A stretch of 64,000 nucleotides of DNA from Paenibacillus sp. L3-i20 (GTDB lineage Bacteria; Bacillota; Bacilli; Paenibacillales; Paenibacillaceae), in the NCBI RefSeq assembly GCF_022180385.2, contig NZ_BQME02000002.1:2382501-2446500 (forward strand). Direction: 5' to 3'. Made by a program: the position numbers and the translations under genes. The notes beneath the pieces were generated by a model that worked only from the letters and a program-made list of their open reading frames with translations, searched no databases and was not told the origin of the DNA. Positions 54,645-63,872 of this stretch are shown here, in pieces (positions within the stretch are counted from its first letter, which is position 1; each line of letters starts with the position of its first letter).

Positions 54645-55787
54645 TTAGGTTTGTAACACTTCCAAAGCTCGGCTAATTGCCGCATTCGCTTCTTCGTCGG
54701 TTTCTTTCATTAAAGCTAAACGGAGCGCATCCTCAGCAAGCTCGCCACCAATCCTGCTAAGTGACCATGCCGCCGTTCCTCTCAAAACGGGTCTTGGATC
54801 AGATTCAAGCACACGAATAAGATCAGGTACCGCACTTGCTTCCTTGAAGTTGCCTAATGCAATAACAGCATTACGCTGAATTGGCTTTCTCCCACGCCAT
54901 GCGGAAGAAGTAGAGCCATACCGTTCCTGAAATTCACGATTTCCTATTGTAAGCAGCGGTACTAGCAGAGGTTTTGCCAGCTCTACGTCTGGCTTCAGCT
55001 CAGGATGCTGCGTCCAGTTTTTCCCTTTATTTTCTGGACAAACGATTTGACAAGTATCACAGCCATAAAGTCGATTGCCGATCTTGCGCATATATTCATC
55101 CGAAATCATGCCTTTCGTCTGAGTAATAAACGAAATACAGCGCTTAGAATCTAACTGCCCAGGACCAACAAGTGCATCTGTTGGACAAGCATCTATACAT
55201 TTCGTACAGGAGCCGCACCCCTCTGTGACCGGCTCGTCCGGTTGGAGCGGCAAGTTTGTAATCATTTCACCTAAATAAATCCAAGATCCCAATTTGGGCG
55301 ATATAATAGAACAGTTTTTCGCACTCCAACCTATCCCTGCCCGTTCTGCTACTGCTCGATCTGATAACGCACCTGTATCTACCATACTTTCTGAGCGCAT
55401 CTCTGGTACACGCTCCAGAAGCCAGGCATTAAGTTTAGCTAGTCGATCTCGCAACACTTTATGATAATCGTCACCCCAGGCTGAACGAGACATTATGCCT
55501 CTACGGGCACCTGGTTCTGACTTTGGTGGGTCAATCAGCTTAGAGGGATACGCAACGGCTATAGCGATAATACATTGCGGATCATCAAATAGAAGTGCGG
55601 GATTAGTTCGTTTATCCAAATCTGATTCTTCGAAACCAGATTCTCTTCCAAGCTCCCGGTGACGAATTAAACGTTGTTTCAGTGTTACGAAAGGATCTGC
55701 GGCAGCGACGCCTATGGAATCAATTCCTAGTTCCTTTGCCGCTTCCTTCATTTCTTGCTTCAATTTGTCCCATCTATCCATCATCAT
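54645..55787 (-). CDS. queG: tRNA epoxyqueuosine(34) reductase QueG
   Basis: The 380-residue enzyme performs the last step of queuosine synthesis with cobalamin and two [4Fe-4S] clusters. It has GIDSIGVAAADPF near the start, the cluster motifs CGSCTKCIDACPTDAL and CDTCQIVCPENK, and a C-terminal HEAT-repeat region (about 300-375). Its ATG (a run of three ATG codons) directly follows the RNase HI stop, so the two are coupled. The precise initiator among the three is not clear. Confidence 0.95.
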   Translation of the reverse strand: MMMDRWDKLKQEMKEAAKELGIDSIGVAAADPFVTLKQRLIRHRELGRESGFEESDLDKRTNPALLFDDPQCIIAIAVAYPSKLIDPPKSEPGARRGIMSRSAWGDDYHKVLRDRLAKLNAWLLERVPEMRSESMVDTGALSDRAVAERAGIGWSAKNCSIISPKLGSWIYLGEMITNLPLQPDEPVTEGCGSCTKCIDACPTDALVGPGQLDSKRCISFITQTKGMISDEYMRKIGNRLYGCDTCQIVCPENKGKNWTQHPELKPDVELAKPLLVPLLTIGNREFQERYGSTSSAWRGRKPIQRNAVIALGNFKEASAVPDLIRVLESDPRPVLRGTAAWSLSRIGGELAEDALRLALMKETDEEANAAISRALEVLQT

Positions 55788-56222
55788 CTATAACCGCTTA
55801 ATCGCTTCGCGAGCCAGTTCATCGCATCGATTATTCCATTCGTTATCACTATGTCCTTTTACTTTTACATACTCAACAGTGTGCTTATTCATTAATTCCC
55901 ACAACTTCTTCCACAGATCTTGATTTTCTACAGGTTCTTTTTTACTATTCTTCCACCCATTACGAAGCCATCCATGAATCCAGCCCTTCTGAAAACAGTT
56001 CACTACATATGCGGAATCACTATAGACTGTTACCTTGCACTTTTCTTTCAATAGCTCAAGTCCTTCAATAACTGCCTGAATTTCCATTCTGTTATTCGTT
56101 GAATACTTATCTCCGCCCGAAATTTCCTTCTGATGTCCGCCATAAAACAATACAGCTCCCCAGCCTCCAGGGCCTGGATTACCGGAGCATGCACCGTCTG
56201 TATAGATCATCACTTCCTTCAT
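55788..56222 (-). CDS. rnhA: Ribonuclease HI
   Basis: The 144-residue nuclease removes RNA from RNA-DNA hybrids. The four acidic residues are seen in IYTDGACSGNPGPGGWG (Asp9), NNRMEIQAV, VYSDSAYVV and NRCDELAREA. The length is normal. It abuts queG downstream and follows the signal peptidase gene by about 33 bases on the same strand. Confidence 0.96.
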   Translation of the reverse strand: MKEVMIYTDGACSGNPGPGGWGAVLFYGGHQKEISGGDKYSTNNRMEIQAVIEGLELLKEKCKVTVYSDSAYVVNCFQKGWIHGWLRNGWKNSKKEPVENQDLWKKLWELMNKHTVEYVKVKGHSDNEWNNRCDELAREAIKRL

Positions 56223-56255
56223 TTTGTACCTCCATCAGCCAGTCATAAATGTACG

Positions 56256-56783
56256 TTAAAGAGCTTTTATTTTATCGAAAGGCCACAGAATAAAGTCTGC
56301 TCTTCCTTGAATAAGTTTTTCAGGCACTGCGTTAAATGTACGACTATCGAGGCTAGCTCCAGCATGACGATTGTCGCCCATTACGAAATAGTGTCCTTCA
56401 CTTATTGTTTCTGGTCCGTAATTCATATCTTCAATTAACGTATCTGTATATGGCTCGTCCACAACCTCACCATTCCTATACAGTTTTTCTCCAGAAATTT
56501 CGATACGATCACCCGGCATTCCTACAATTCGTTTGACGAAAAACCTTTCATGACCTGCCACGCCCTGCGGGTCCTTCAATATAACAATATCGCCTACCTT
56601 CGGACTTCCGAATAAATAAACAAGCTTATTAATAAAAAGCCATTCTTGTTCCTCAAGAGTTGGCTCCATCGAATGTCCATCTACAGTTGATAGGTTAAAT
56701 ACAAAGTAATGAAGGATAAGAACAATAACAAGGGCAGTTACAATTGTTTTTAGCCAGTCAAGCAACAACGTAAAAACTTTCAT
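56256..56783 (-). CDS. lepB: Signal peptidase I
   Basis: The 175-residue Bacillus-type single-membrane-helix enzyme (helix about 10-30) cleaves signal peptides outside the membrane. The Ser38 nucleophile is in VDGHSMEPT and the Lys base in FFVKRIVGMPGD (about residue 82). The conserved FVMGDNRHAGASLDSR follows. Its start overlaps the DUF402 gene stop by four bases (ATGA), so the two are coupled. B. subtilis-style naming (sip) would also be apt. Confidence 0.95.
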   Translation of the reverse strand: MKVFTLLLDWLKTIVTALVIVLILHYFVFNLSTVDGHSMEPTLEEQEWLFINKLVYLFGSPKVGDIVILKDPQGVAGHERFFVKRIVGMPGDRIEISGEKLYRNGEVVDEPYTDTLIEDMNYGPETISEGHYFVMGDNRHAGASLDSRTFNAVPEKLIQGRADFILWPFDKIKAL

Positions 56784-57337
56784 TCATCCACCTCACCGAA
56801 TACATCCATGAATTTCTCATAATACGCTCTAGCAGAATCATCCGAAAAGGGGGTTCCTCCACGTTCGATTCGATCCAGCAATATGTTTAATCCATCCCGT
56901 ACTTTATCTTGAACCGCCTGAGGATAATGATAAAGCACCTTATGGTGTTCGTATTCATCTTGATCGACAATATATTTGCTTCCGTCAGCAGTCCGAATTA
57001 CATCCAAATCATAATCAATATAAGTAAGAACTCCACCTTGTAAATAAGGCGGCGATGTAATATTACAATAATAACGAACGCCTCCAGCTTCCAATAAAGC
57101 AACTATGTTAAACCATTGACCAGGAATAAAAAAGGAGACGGCAGGAACTCTGCTTACCCATTGTTTCCCGTCGGCTTCTATGATTGGAGTCTGACGATTA
57201 ATTAGAACAATAAGTGATTCTTCTTGATGTTCAGCACTCAAATATTCATTTGGCACGACCCAGTTCTGTTGCCATAATCGATGAATATGACCGTTATGCT
57301 TAAAGCTTTTGATTATACACTGTTCATATCGTTCCAT
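56780..57337 (-). CDS. DUF402 domain-containing protein
   Basis: The 185-residue soluble protein belongs to the DUF402 (FomD/Ntdp-like) family. It has SVF-like FFIPGQWFNIVALLE, then YYCNITSPPYLQGGVLTYIDYDLDV and the acidic VDQDEYEHHK, which in relatives is a metal- and nucleotide-phosphate site. Homologues in Staphylococcus hydrolyse nucleoside di- or triphosphates. GAGGTG precedes the ATG at a long spacing. It is coupled to the signal peptidase gene. Confidence 0.88.
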   Translation of the reverse strand: MERYEQCIIKSFKHNGHIHRLWQQNWVVPNEYLSAEHQEESLIVLINRQTPIIEADGKQWVSRVPAVSFFIPGQWFNIVALLEAGGVRYYCNITSPPYLQGGVLTYIDYDLDVIRTADGSKYIVDQDEYEHHKVLYHYPQAVQDKVRDGLNILLDRIERGGTPFSDDSARAYYEKFMDVFGEVDE

Positions 57338-57372
57338 GCCTGTTCGTGCACCTCAATTTCCTTATAATAATA

Positions 57373-57416
57373 AGAAAAGCATATCTGAACACCAATTGCA
57401 ATGGCGCAGATATGCC
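57373..57416 (-). terminator. Terminator of the GNAT gene
   Basis: On minus, GCATATCTG and CAGATATGC pair across a 19-base loop that can fold further (CCATTGCAATTGG), then TTTTCTTATT follows. Confidence 0.85.
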
Positions 57417-57448
57417 TCTCATCAAATACGAATTGCCGTAACGTCTAC

Positions 57449-57871
57449 TTATCCCGCTACAATACTGAGTTTCTGGAACGACTTGAAAAAATCTGTAGCA
57501 TCATAACCCATCGATTCGTACAACGGCAGTACAGGCTCATTATGCTCGTCCGCAGTAATGAGAATTTTACTAACGTTTCGTTGCTCGAAGCGCTGACGAA
57601 GCGATGATACTAGCAATTTACCAATTCCACTCCGCTGATGTAGGGGTGAAACGGCAATTCGATAATAATAACCTTTGTTGTTATCGATCGTGCCGATAAT
57701 CATTCCTACGATTTCTGATTGATTGGAAGCGACCAAAACGAGATCACTGTCCCATGACAATTGCCTCGCAAATGCTTCCATCGTTTGCTCATAGCATTCT
57801 GTTGTTAAAACTTCTTCAAGCAATACTGTTAGTTGCTTGTAATCGGACAACTGGAAGGAACGAACATTCAT
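57449..57871 (-). CDS. GNAT family N-acetyltransferase
   Basis: The 140-residue single-domain enzyme has the acetyl-CoA loop VSPLHQRSGIGKLLVSSL near residue 77 and the C-terminal PLYESMGY motif. The acceptor is unknown. It ends in its own terminator and starts 344 bases from sodA on the opposite strand. Confidence 0.9.
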   Translation of the reverse strand: MNVRSFQLSDYKQLTVLLEEVLTTECYEQTMEAFARQLSWDSDLVLVASNQSEIVGMIIGTIDNNKGYYYRIAVSPLHQRSGIGKLLVSSLRQRFEQRNVSKILITADEHNEPVLPLYESMGYDATDFFKSFQKLSIVAG

Positions 57872-58215
57872 TCAATAACACCTTCTATATCATGTCATAG
57901 TCTCGTACCTACTTATAATACGACATATAAACCCGAAATCCTTCTTTTTTATCGTAATTCTTTTAAAAACATTAATAAATCGCCAATTTACTCTTGAAAG
58001 CGCTATTATTTAAGCGCTTACAATGATTTAATCAATTTTATACCTCATTAAATAACCTTTTCATACTAATATTTTGAATAAATTGGCGGGAACAGTGTTA
58101 TGCTACTGGGGTTAAAGCGGTGTCGACTTTTTCAACACCAATGTTGATTTATTAGTTTGGATAAGAGATAATAAATATGTTCTAAACTATATAATATTCC
58201 AGGAGGTAATGAATA
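57872..58215. other. Divergent region between the GNAT gene and sodA
   Basis: An AT-rich 344-base region without coding content. It holds the paired cre-like sites (57995-58022) and the sodA ribosome site. The length is more than usual for a sodA leader; no other structure is evident. Confidence 0.5.
57995..58022. promoter_or_regulatory. Two adjoining cre-like sites forming a dyad
   Basis: TGAAAGCGCTATTA (57995-58008) and, on the other strand, TGTAAGCGCTTAAA (58009-58022) each match the CcpA cre consensus TGWAANCGNTNWCA at all but one position. Together they also form AAGCGCT-N8-AGCGCTT. The function is inferred. Confidence 0.5.
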
Positions 58216-58827
58216 ATGGCACATCAACTACCTGCTCTACCTTACGCGCACAACGCACTTGAACCGCATATCGATGCAACAACGATGGAAATCCACCACG
58301 GACGCCATCACAATGCATATGTAACTAATCTAAACGCAGCACTTGAATCAGCTCCTGAGCTTCAGGGCAAATCAATTGAAGCATTGATCGCTGATCTTGC
58401 AAGCGTTCCGGAAGCAATCCGTACTGCAGTACGCAACAACGGCGGCGGACATGCTAACCATAGCTTGTTCTGGGAAACAATTGCTCCTAACGCTGGCGGA
58501 GCACCAACTGGCGCTCTTGCAGCAGCAATCGAAAGCGAACTAGGCGGCCTAGATACATTCAAAGCTGACTTCGCTAAAGCAGCTGCTACTCGTTTCGGCA
58601 GTGGTTGGGCTTTCCTTGCTGTAGCTAACGGCAAATTGAAAGTATACAGCCTTCCTAACCAAGACAGCCCGATCATGGAAGGTGAAACACCAATCCTTGG
58701 TCTAGATGTTTGGGAGCATGCTTACTACCTAAACTACCAAAACAAACGTCCTGATTACATCGCAGCGTTCTGGAACGTTATAAACTGGGATGAAGTTAGC
58801 AAACGTTACGAAGCTGCTGTTAAATAA
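58216..58827 (+). CDS. sodA: Superoxide dismutase, Mn/Fe type
   Basis: The 203-residue enzyme dismutates superoxide. Metal ligands are His27 in MEIHHGRHHNAYV, His in GGGHANHSLFW, and Asp and His in LGLDVWEHAYYLNYQNKRPDY. The Gly-Gly-rich motif and GSGWAFL suggest the Mn form. AGGAGGTAA precedes the ATG. Codon use looks like that of highly expressed genes. A bidirectional terminator follows. Confidence 0.96.
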   Translation: MAHQLPALPYAHNALEPHIDATTMEIHHGRHHNAYVTNLNAALESAPELQGKSIEALIADLASVPEAIRTAVRNNGGGHANHSLFWETIAPNAGGAPTGALAAAIESELGGLDTFKADFAKAAATRFGSGWAFLAVANGKLKVYSLPNQDSPIMEGETPILGLDVWEHAYYLNYQNKRPDYIAAFWNVINWDEVSKRYEAAVK

Positions 58828-58893
58828 GCATTCTTCGACAAATGGATATCATCCTAGCGATAACCGAAAGATGAGCATCCAATATACATAGAC

Positions 58894-58927
58894 GAAGCCT
58901 CCGCCAATACGTTTGGTCGGAGGCTTC
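58894..58927. terminator. Bidirectional terminator after sodA
   Basis: GAAGCCTCCG-CCAA pairs with TTGG-CGGAGGCTTC around a short loop; TCTT follows on plus. It serves sodA and the convergent response regulator. Confidence 0.85.
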
Positions 58928-58949
58928 TCTTCTATGTAAATGGAGCTAA

Positions 58950-60119
58950 TTATATAAGCACTTTTGCAGTTCGATAATGACTAGGCGTACAATTATGGCT
59001 TTTGCGAAAAACTTGTGTAAAGTGACGAACGTCTGGATAACCAACTAATTCCCCGATTTTCGTAATCGTAAGATTAGAATCCATTAGCAGTTCCTTTGCT
59101 CGCTCCATACGCAAGTTTGTTACATATTCCTTATAACCAATACCAATACGTTGCTTGAACAACTTACTAAAATAAACAGGATTAAGATACACGATAGAAG
59201 CCACCAATTCTAATGACAAGTTTTCTTTATAACTGCTTTTCATATATTGCAATGCTGTATCAATGGCATCACTTTTGCCCTTCATCGATCCATGATCTAC
59301 TTCAGCAATAGTAGATGAATTAAATTTCCTTATTTCTTGTGGAATTGCTCCAAAATCGGTTAGCAGCTCGCTCATATAGAGCAGATACGGTACTTTCAGA
59401 CAACGACTTAAATAAGTAACCGCTCCTTCACGGAAACAACGAGCTGTATATCCTTCCTCTAGTGATAGTACACCCGCCAAAAAATCGCCGTCCATATTGA
59501 CGATAAATCCCTTACCATTCTGACTCATATATTCCGTCATCACATTTTCTACAATAAAATTTTGCAGCGTTAATTGTGGGTTGCATTCCAATTTGACAGC
59601 AATCAAATAGTACTGTTCGTACTCTTTGCGTATTATAGTAAGATCAAACCTGCCGATATCGAGGCCTTGAATCCATCTTCTAAATACGGCTTCGCGCAAA
59701 TAGTTTAAATTCAGCTCAAGCAAATCCTGATCTAAACCTTTACTTTGCTCATGGAGCCAATTTCTATGTAAGTCAGTGACTGTTTGAACAATTTGATCCT
59801 TGCCAAAAGGTTTGAGGAAATAGTCTTTTGCGCCAAGCCTTAGTGCTTCCTGAGCATAAGCGAACTCGGAATGTGCAGATATGACGATCCATTTGATATC
59901 CTTGTACGTGTGACGTACCTGCGCCAGTAATTCTAATCCATTCATATTCGGCATCATTATATCCAGAAAAACAATATGGACTCGTTCAAGGAGTAAAATA
60001 CGCAGCGCGTCTAATGCAGAGGCCGCAGTGGAAACCTCTATTTCTTCAAAGGCAGTTTGGATCGTTCGTTTCAATCCTTCACGTATCGTTTTCTCATCGT
60101 CTACAACAAGAATGTGCAT
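58950..60119 (-). CDS. Response regulator with AraC-type DNA-binding domain (YesN type)
   Basis: The 389-residue protein has a receiver domain (about 1-120: ILVVDDEKTIREGL, phospho-Asp in FLDIMMPNMNGLELL, Lys in FLKPFGKD). A variable middle region and a C-terminal AraC double helix-turn-helix (about 290-389: ELVASIVYLNPVYFSKLFKQR and IGELVGYPDVRHFTQVFRK) follow. ATG 60119 has GGGGAG seven bases upstream. It is paired with the histidine kinase upstream and adjacent to an ABC sugar importer, which it should activate. Confidence 0.93.
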   Translation of the reverse strand: MHILVVDDEKTIREGLKRTIQTAFEEIEVSTAASALDALRILLLERVHIVFLDIMMPNMNGLELLAQVRHTYKDIKWIVISAHSEFAYAQEALRLGAKDYFLKPFGKDQIVQTVTDLHRNWLHEQSKGLDQDLLELNLNYLREAVFRRWIQGLDIGRFDLTIIRKEYEQYYLIAVKLECNPQLTLQNFIVENVMTEYMSQNGKGFIVNMDGDFLAGVLSLEEGYTARCFREGAVTYLSRCLKVPYLLYMSELLTDFGAIPQEIRKFNSSTIAEVDHGSMKGKSDAIDTALQYMKSSYKENLSLELVASIVYLNPVYFSKLFKQRIGIGYKEYVTNLRMERAKELLMDSNLTITKIGELVGYPDVRHFTQVFRKSHNCTPSHYRTAKVLI

Positions 60120-60151
60120 ACCTTCACTCCCCATGGCACAACTACTGCGAA

Positions 60152-61978
60152 TTAATTACGAAGTTTCTTAATAGGCACAATAATTGTCACTGTCGTACCG
60201 ATGCTTACTTCACTCTCTATTTGCAATCCATACCCAGTACCATATTCCAATATCATTCTACGATGTACGTTTAGAAAACCTGCTCCTGATCCAGAGGATT
60301 TCCCATAAATAGCTGGTTCAGCTGATAAACTCTTTCTCTCCTCTTCGAGCAGTTCATTCCACTTTAACTGCTCCGCTCGTTTAAGTGATTGCTGGAGCTC
60401 CTTTAGCTTCAAATCTGGAATTCCAACTCCATTGTCACGCAGCAGAATACAGATTGATTGCCCTTCTTCAATTAATGAGATTGAAATTTTGCCTTCACTT
60501 GCACGTCCTGACAGTCCATGGATGACTGCATTTTCAATTAATGGCTGAAGGGTCATCTTAGGCAGCGGAGTTATTAGCCACTGTTCATCAATGTTATGCT
60601 CAACAAATATTCGTCTATCGGAGCGAGCTTCAATGATCGTCATATAATGATTGATCTGCACAAGCTCCTCTTCAAGGGAAGCTACCGAGTTTCGCCAATC
60701 ACTGCTATAACGCAACATTCGGGATAATGAAAGAATAAGATTCGCTAACTTCTCATTTTGTTGTTCATCGAGAAGCCAGTAGATCATCTCTAAAGTATTG
60801 TATAGAAAATGAGGATTTACTTGCGACTGGAGCGCATGTATTTGTGCATTCTTCTCGCTGGCAGCCACTATTTTGTTACGCTCCACTAAGCCGTTGATTT
60901 CGCTAACCATTCGATTAAAATGATCATTCAAATAATTCATTTCATCATAAGATTTCGTTGGTTTGGGCTGAGTGGTCAGATCACCTCGTTCTACTCGTCT
61001 CATTTCATTCACGATCGTTTTGATCGGCTTTGATACGGAACGTGAGAGGAACGCTGCTAACAGAGTCGTAATAATAACGATCACAACGGTCACGAGCACG
61101 AAGTACCGATTCGCCTCGGCTTGTTCGAGCTTAGCTACCGGTTTGGGAGTAAGCGTGAGCAGCTTCCAACCAAGCTTATGCTCTTCTGCGATTACGATGA
61201 GATGACTTTCATTGCTTGCATCTACAGCTTTATTATCAAATTCATATTGATCAAGATCTAGCATGCTTTCCGGCAGCGTCTCATCGGTATGAGAAGATAC
61301 CAATAACTGATTAGCATCTGAGAAAACGTAAGATCTGCTTTTCGAATTAATCGTTAAATTGTTCATCGATGATAGGAAGGTTCGTGGATCAGCTTCGATA
61401 ATGATGACTCCAAGAGGCTGAGCGGTAATCAGATTAGTTATTAATCGACCATACGTAAATACCGGATCTTCACGTACAGTTAGAGATTCCTCTAACATAC
61501 CGCCCCACACCATCGTTCCATCGGATTGCTGCAACCTCGTAAGCCACTCTCCTTTTAAAAAGGCAGGGTTGATGGAATGAGTAATCGATTCATAACTATA
61601 TACGTTACCTCTATTTGATATGATATGAATACCTTTCACATCGTTATGGCTATAAAATATTGTACCCAGTGCTCCCATCATAAGAAGTTGCTTACTGAAC
61701 TCCTCTTGTTCATCGGGTGCTTCCTTAGAAAGAAGACGCTGAATTTCTACATTGCTCATGACCGACTTCGTTAGACTATCGAAACCTCTAGCCAGCAATG
61801 AAAAACTGTCCATCGCTTGTGAAGTGTTGCGTTGTGCAGCTTCACCTACCTTCAGATCAATTTGTTCCGTTGTGTAATGATAAAAAAGGACAGTAAGCCC
61901 AAAGAGCAGCACTAAGGTAGACAGCAAAATCCAAATGAGCAAACGAGAATGAAAAGTATTGAACCTCAATCGCTTCAT
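60152..61978 (-). CDS. Membrane sensor histidine kinase, YesM type
   Basis: The 608-residue protein has two membrane helices (about 12-34 and 295-317) flanking an extracytoplasmic sensor of about 260 residues. A HAMP linker (SVSKPIKTIVNEMRRVERGD) follows, then the His_kinase domain with the phospho-His in QVNPHFLYNTLEMIYW and a HATPase with PLIENAVIHGL and DNGVGIP. It probably senses an extracellular sugar bound by the ABC importer's binding protein. It precedes its response regulator by about 30 bases. Confidence 0.93.
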   Translation of the reverse strand: MKRLRFNTFHSRLLIWILLSTLVLLFGLTVLFYHYTTEQIDLKVGEAAQRNTSQAMDSFSLLARGFDSLTKSVMSNVEIQRLLSKEAPDEQEEFSKQLLMMGALGTIFYSHNDVKGIHIISNRGNVYSYESITHSINPAFLKGEWLTRLQQSDGTMVWGGMLEESLTVREDPVFTYGRLITNLITAQPLGVIIIEADPRTFLSSMNNLTINSKSRSYVFSDANQLLVSSHTDETLPESMLDLDQYEFDNKAVDASNESHLIVIAEEHKLGWKLLTLTPKPVAKLEQAEANRYFVLVTVVIVIITTLLAAFLSRSVSKPIKTIVNEMRRVERGDLTTQPKPTKSYDEMNYLNDHFNRMVSEINGLVERNKIVAASEKNAQIHALQSQVNPHFLYNTLEMIYWLLDEQQNEKLANLILSLSRMLRYSSDWRNSVASLEEELVQINHYMTIIEARSDRRIFVEHNIDEQWLITPLPKMTLQPLIENAVIHGLSGRASEGKISISLIEEGQSICILLRDNGVGIPDLKLKELQQSLKRAEQLKWNELLEEERKSLSAEPAIYGKSSGSGAGFLNVHRRMILEYGTGYGLQIESEVSIGTTVTIIVPIKKLRN

Positions 61979-62004
61979 TTCGACTCGACCTGCCTCTCAT
62001 CCTA

Positions 62005-62838
62005 TTAGCCTTTGATTGCTCCAGCTACCATTCCTTTTGTAATCTTATCCGATAAAACAAAATAAAAAGCAATAACTGGAAGAGCCCCTAACACAAGAAA
62101 AGCTCCGATTGCACCGTAATTAGCGGTATATTGTCCTACGAAGCTGTTAATTCCGAATGGAAGCGTCTTCAAGTTGTCGGAAGAAAGAAAGGTCGAAGCA
62201 ATAATATATTCGTTCCATATCGATATAAATGTAAGAATGAGTACAGTCATAATTGGTGGTACTGAGATGGGGAAAATGATGGAGAAAAAGACACGGTAAA
62301 TGGACGCTCCATCAATCATTGCTGATTCTTCTATTTCATGCGGAATACCTCTTAGAAATCCTGACAAAATAAAGACAGCAAGCGGGATAGAAAATGCGAC
62401 ATATGGGATAATGATAGACATATGTGTATTTAATATATCGATATTTTTGAAAATAATCATAAGTGGCAGCAGCGTCGACTGAATGGGAATCATTATGCCA
62501 ATTAGAAATAATAACATGATTGTATTCCCATAACGCCATTTGAATCGGGTAATCGCATAGGATACCATACCGCTCAGAATAATTGTTAGTGCTAAAGTAA
62601 TTATCGTCACCCATATGCTATTGCCTATATATTTCATATAACTGCCTGAAGTGAAAGCATCACTGTAATTTTGCCATTGCAGCTTCTTAGGCAAAGAAAA
62701 AAATTGTCCCGACATTATTTCACTATTCGTCTTCAATGAGTATAACAGCAGCCAAACGAGCGGGTAAAGCTGAGTTATCGCTAATATCCCCATAAAGATC
62801 CATGCACCGATACGTCTAATAGATTGTAGATCCCTCAT
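62005..62838 (-). CDS. Carbohydrate ABC importer permease, second subunit (MalG type)
   Basis: The 277-residue protein has six helices and the EAA loop EIEESAMIDGASIYRVFFSIIFPISVP-type motif (EESAMIDGAS...FPIS) in the fourth cytoplasmic loop. It forms the importer channel with the upstream permease, 18 bases away. GGAGG precedes the ATG. No ATPase gene lies in this unit, as usual where a shared MsmX-type ATPase serves several importers. Confidence 0.92.
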   Translation of the reverse strand: MRDLQSIRRIGAWIFMGILAITQLYPLVWLLLYSLKTNSEIMSGQFFSLPKKLQWQNYSDAFTSGSYMKYIGNSIWVTIITLALTIILSGMVSYAITRFKWRYGNTIMLLFLIGIMIPIQSTLLPLMIIFKNIDILNTHMSIIIPYVAFSIPLAVFILSGFLRGIPHEIEESAMIDGASIYRVFFSIIFPISVPPIMTVLILTFISIWNEYIIASTFLSSDNLKTLPFGINSFVGQYTANYGAIGAFLVLGALPVIAFYFVLSDKITKGMVAGAIKG

Positions 62839-62856
62839 GCTAGTCTCCTCCTTGCT

Positions 62857-63750
62857 CTAAGAACTATTTTCTTCTGCTCGTTTGAAAGCTAAATTAAGCA
62901 ATACTGTCATAACTAAGCAGAAAATAACTAAAACCGTAGATATCGTACTTCCGTAACCATATTTGAACGATTTGAAGGTCATGTAATACATATGAGTCGA
63001 AATCACTTCCGTCGAATTCGCAGGCCCCCCGCCCGTCATAACAACGATAAGATCAAATGCCTTAAGCGATCCAATAACGGCGAGTACAACTGATATTTTT
63101 ACGACTGGAGCTAATAACGGAAGAGTAATATAACGATCTGCCTTGAACCCATCGGCACCATCAATGCTGGCAGCTTCGTATAGATCGTTCGAAATATTTT
63201 GCACACCGGTAAATTGTATAAGAACGTGATACCCGATATATTGCCAAAAGATAACGAAACAAAGAGCGAATATCGCATATACAGGATCTGCTAGCCATAT
63301 TTTAGTCCAAGATTCGAGACCTATACTATCCAGCAACCCGTTCAGCATACCACCTAACGATACCGGATTATAGACAGCCATCCATAATTGTCCGATAACT
63401 ACAACAGATAAAATAACAGGTAAAAAGTAACTTGAGATAAGTAAATTCGGTCGTTTCACATAGCGACTAAGCAAAATCGCCACAAAAATTGCAATTGGAA
63501 TTTGTGCTAGTGAAAATAGTGCAATATAAAGTGTTCTAAGTACAGATGGCCAAAAAATAGGATCTCGTGTGAACAAATTTACATAGTTGTCTAAGCCTAC
63601 AAAATCCCGCTCCCCCATACCAGCCCATTCCATAAAGGAATAATAGATAGACACTACAATCGGTACGAATACAAATGACAAATAAAATAATAAACAGGGA
63701 AGGACGAATAGCGCTAACGTCCGTTTGTTTACTTTCAATACTCCGTTCAC
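62857..63750 (-). CDS. Carbohydrate ABC importer permease, first subunit (MalF/UgpA type)
   Basis: The 297-residue protein has six helices and the EAA motif YEAASIDGADGFKADRYITLP. It starts with GTG 63750, eight bases after GGAGG. It follows the solute-binding protein gene (partly outside the window), with a stable hairpin between them. Confidence 0.92.
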   Translation of the reverse strand: MNGVLKVNKRTLALFVLPCLLFYLSFVFVPIVVSIYYSFMEWAGMGERDFVGLDNYVNLFTRDPIFWPSVLRTLYIALFSLAQIPIAIFVAILLSRYVKRPNLLISSYFLPVILSVVVIGQLWMAVYNPVSLGGMLNGLLDSIGLESWTKIWLADPVYAIFALCFVIFWQYIGYHVLIQFTGVQNISNDLYEAASIDGADGFKADRYITLPLLAPVVKISVVLAVIGSLKAFDLIVVMTGGGPANSTEVISTHMYYMTFKSFKYGYGSTISTVLVIFCLVMTVLLNLAFKRAEENSS

Positions 63751-63777
63751 ACACGTTCCCTCCTAAGCTGTATTAGC

Positions 63778-63836
63778 AAGCGTAAACGGCTAAAGCCGCC
63801 TTTTGGAGACTTAGCTGTCGTTTCCGCTGAGAAATA
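63778..63836 (+). repeat. Dispersed repeat of about 60 bases, copy 2
   Basis: It is similar to 51186-51247 in the same orientation: AAGCGTAAA, GGCTAAAGCCGCC, TTTGGAG, CTTAGC and further blocks. It lies in the gap between the binding protein and permease genes. Confidence 0.65.
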
Positions 63837-63860
63837 AAAGGGAACCCTTAGGTTCCCTTT
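63837..63860 (-). terminator. Intercistronic hairpin after the solute-binding protein gene
   Basis: AAAGGGAACC pairs perfectly with GGTTCCCTTT around CTTA; on the minus strand it runs on into TTATTTC. It sits between the binding protein and permease genes, where such hairpins partly stop transcription or protect the 5' message. Confidence 0.8.
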
Positions 63861-63872
63861 ATCGACCTGACA

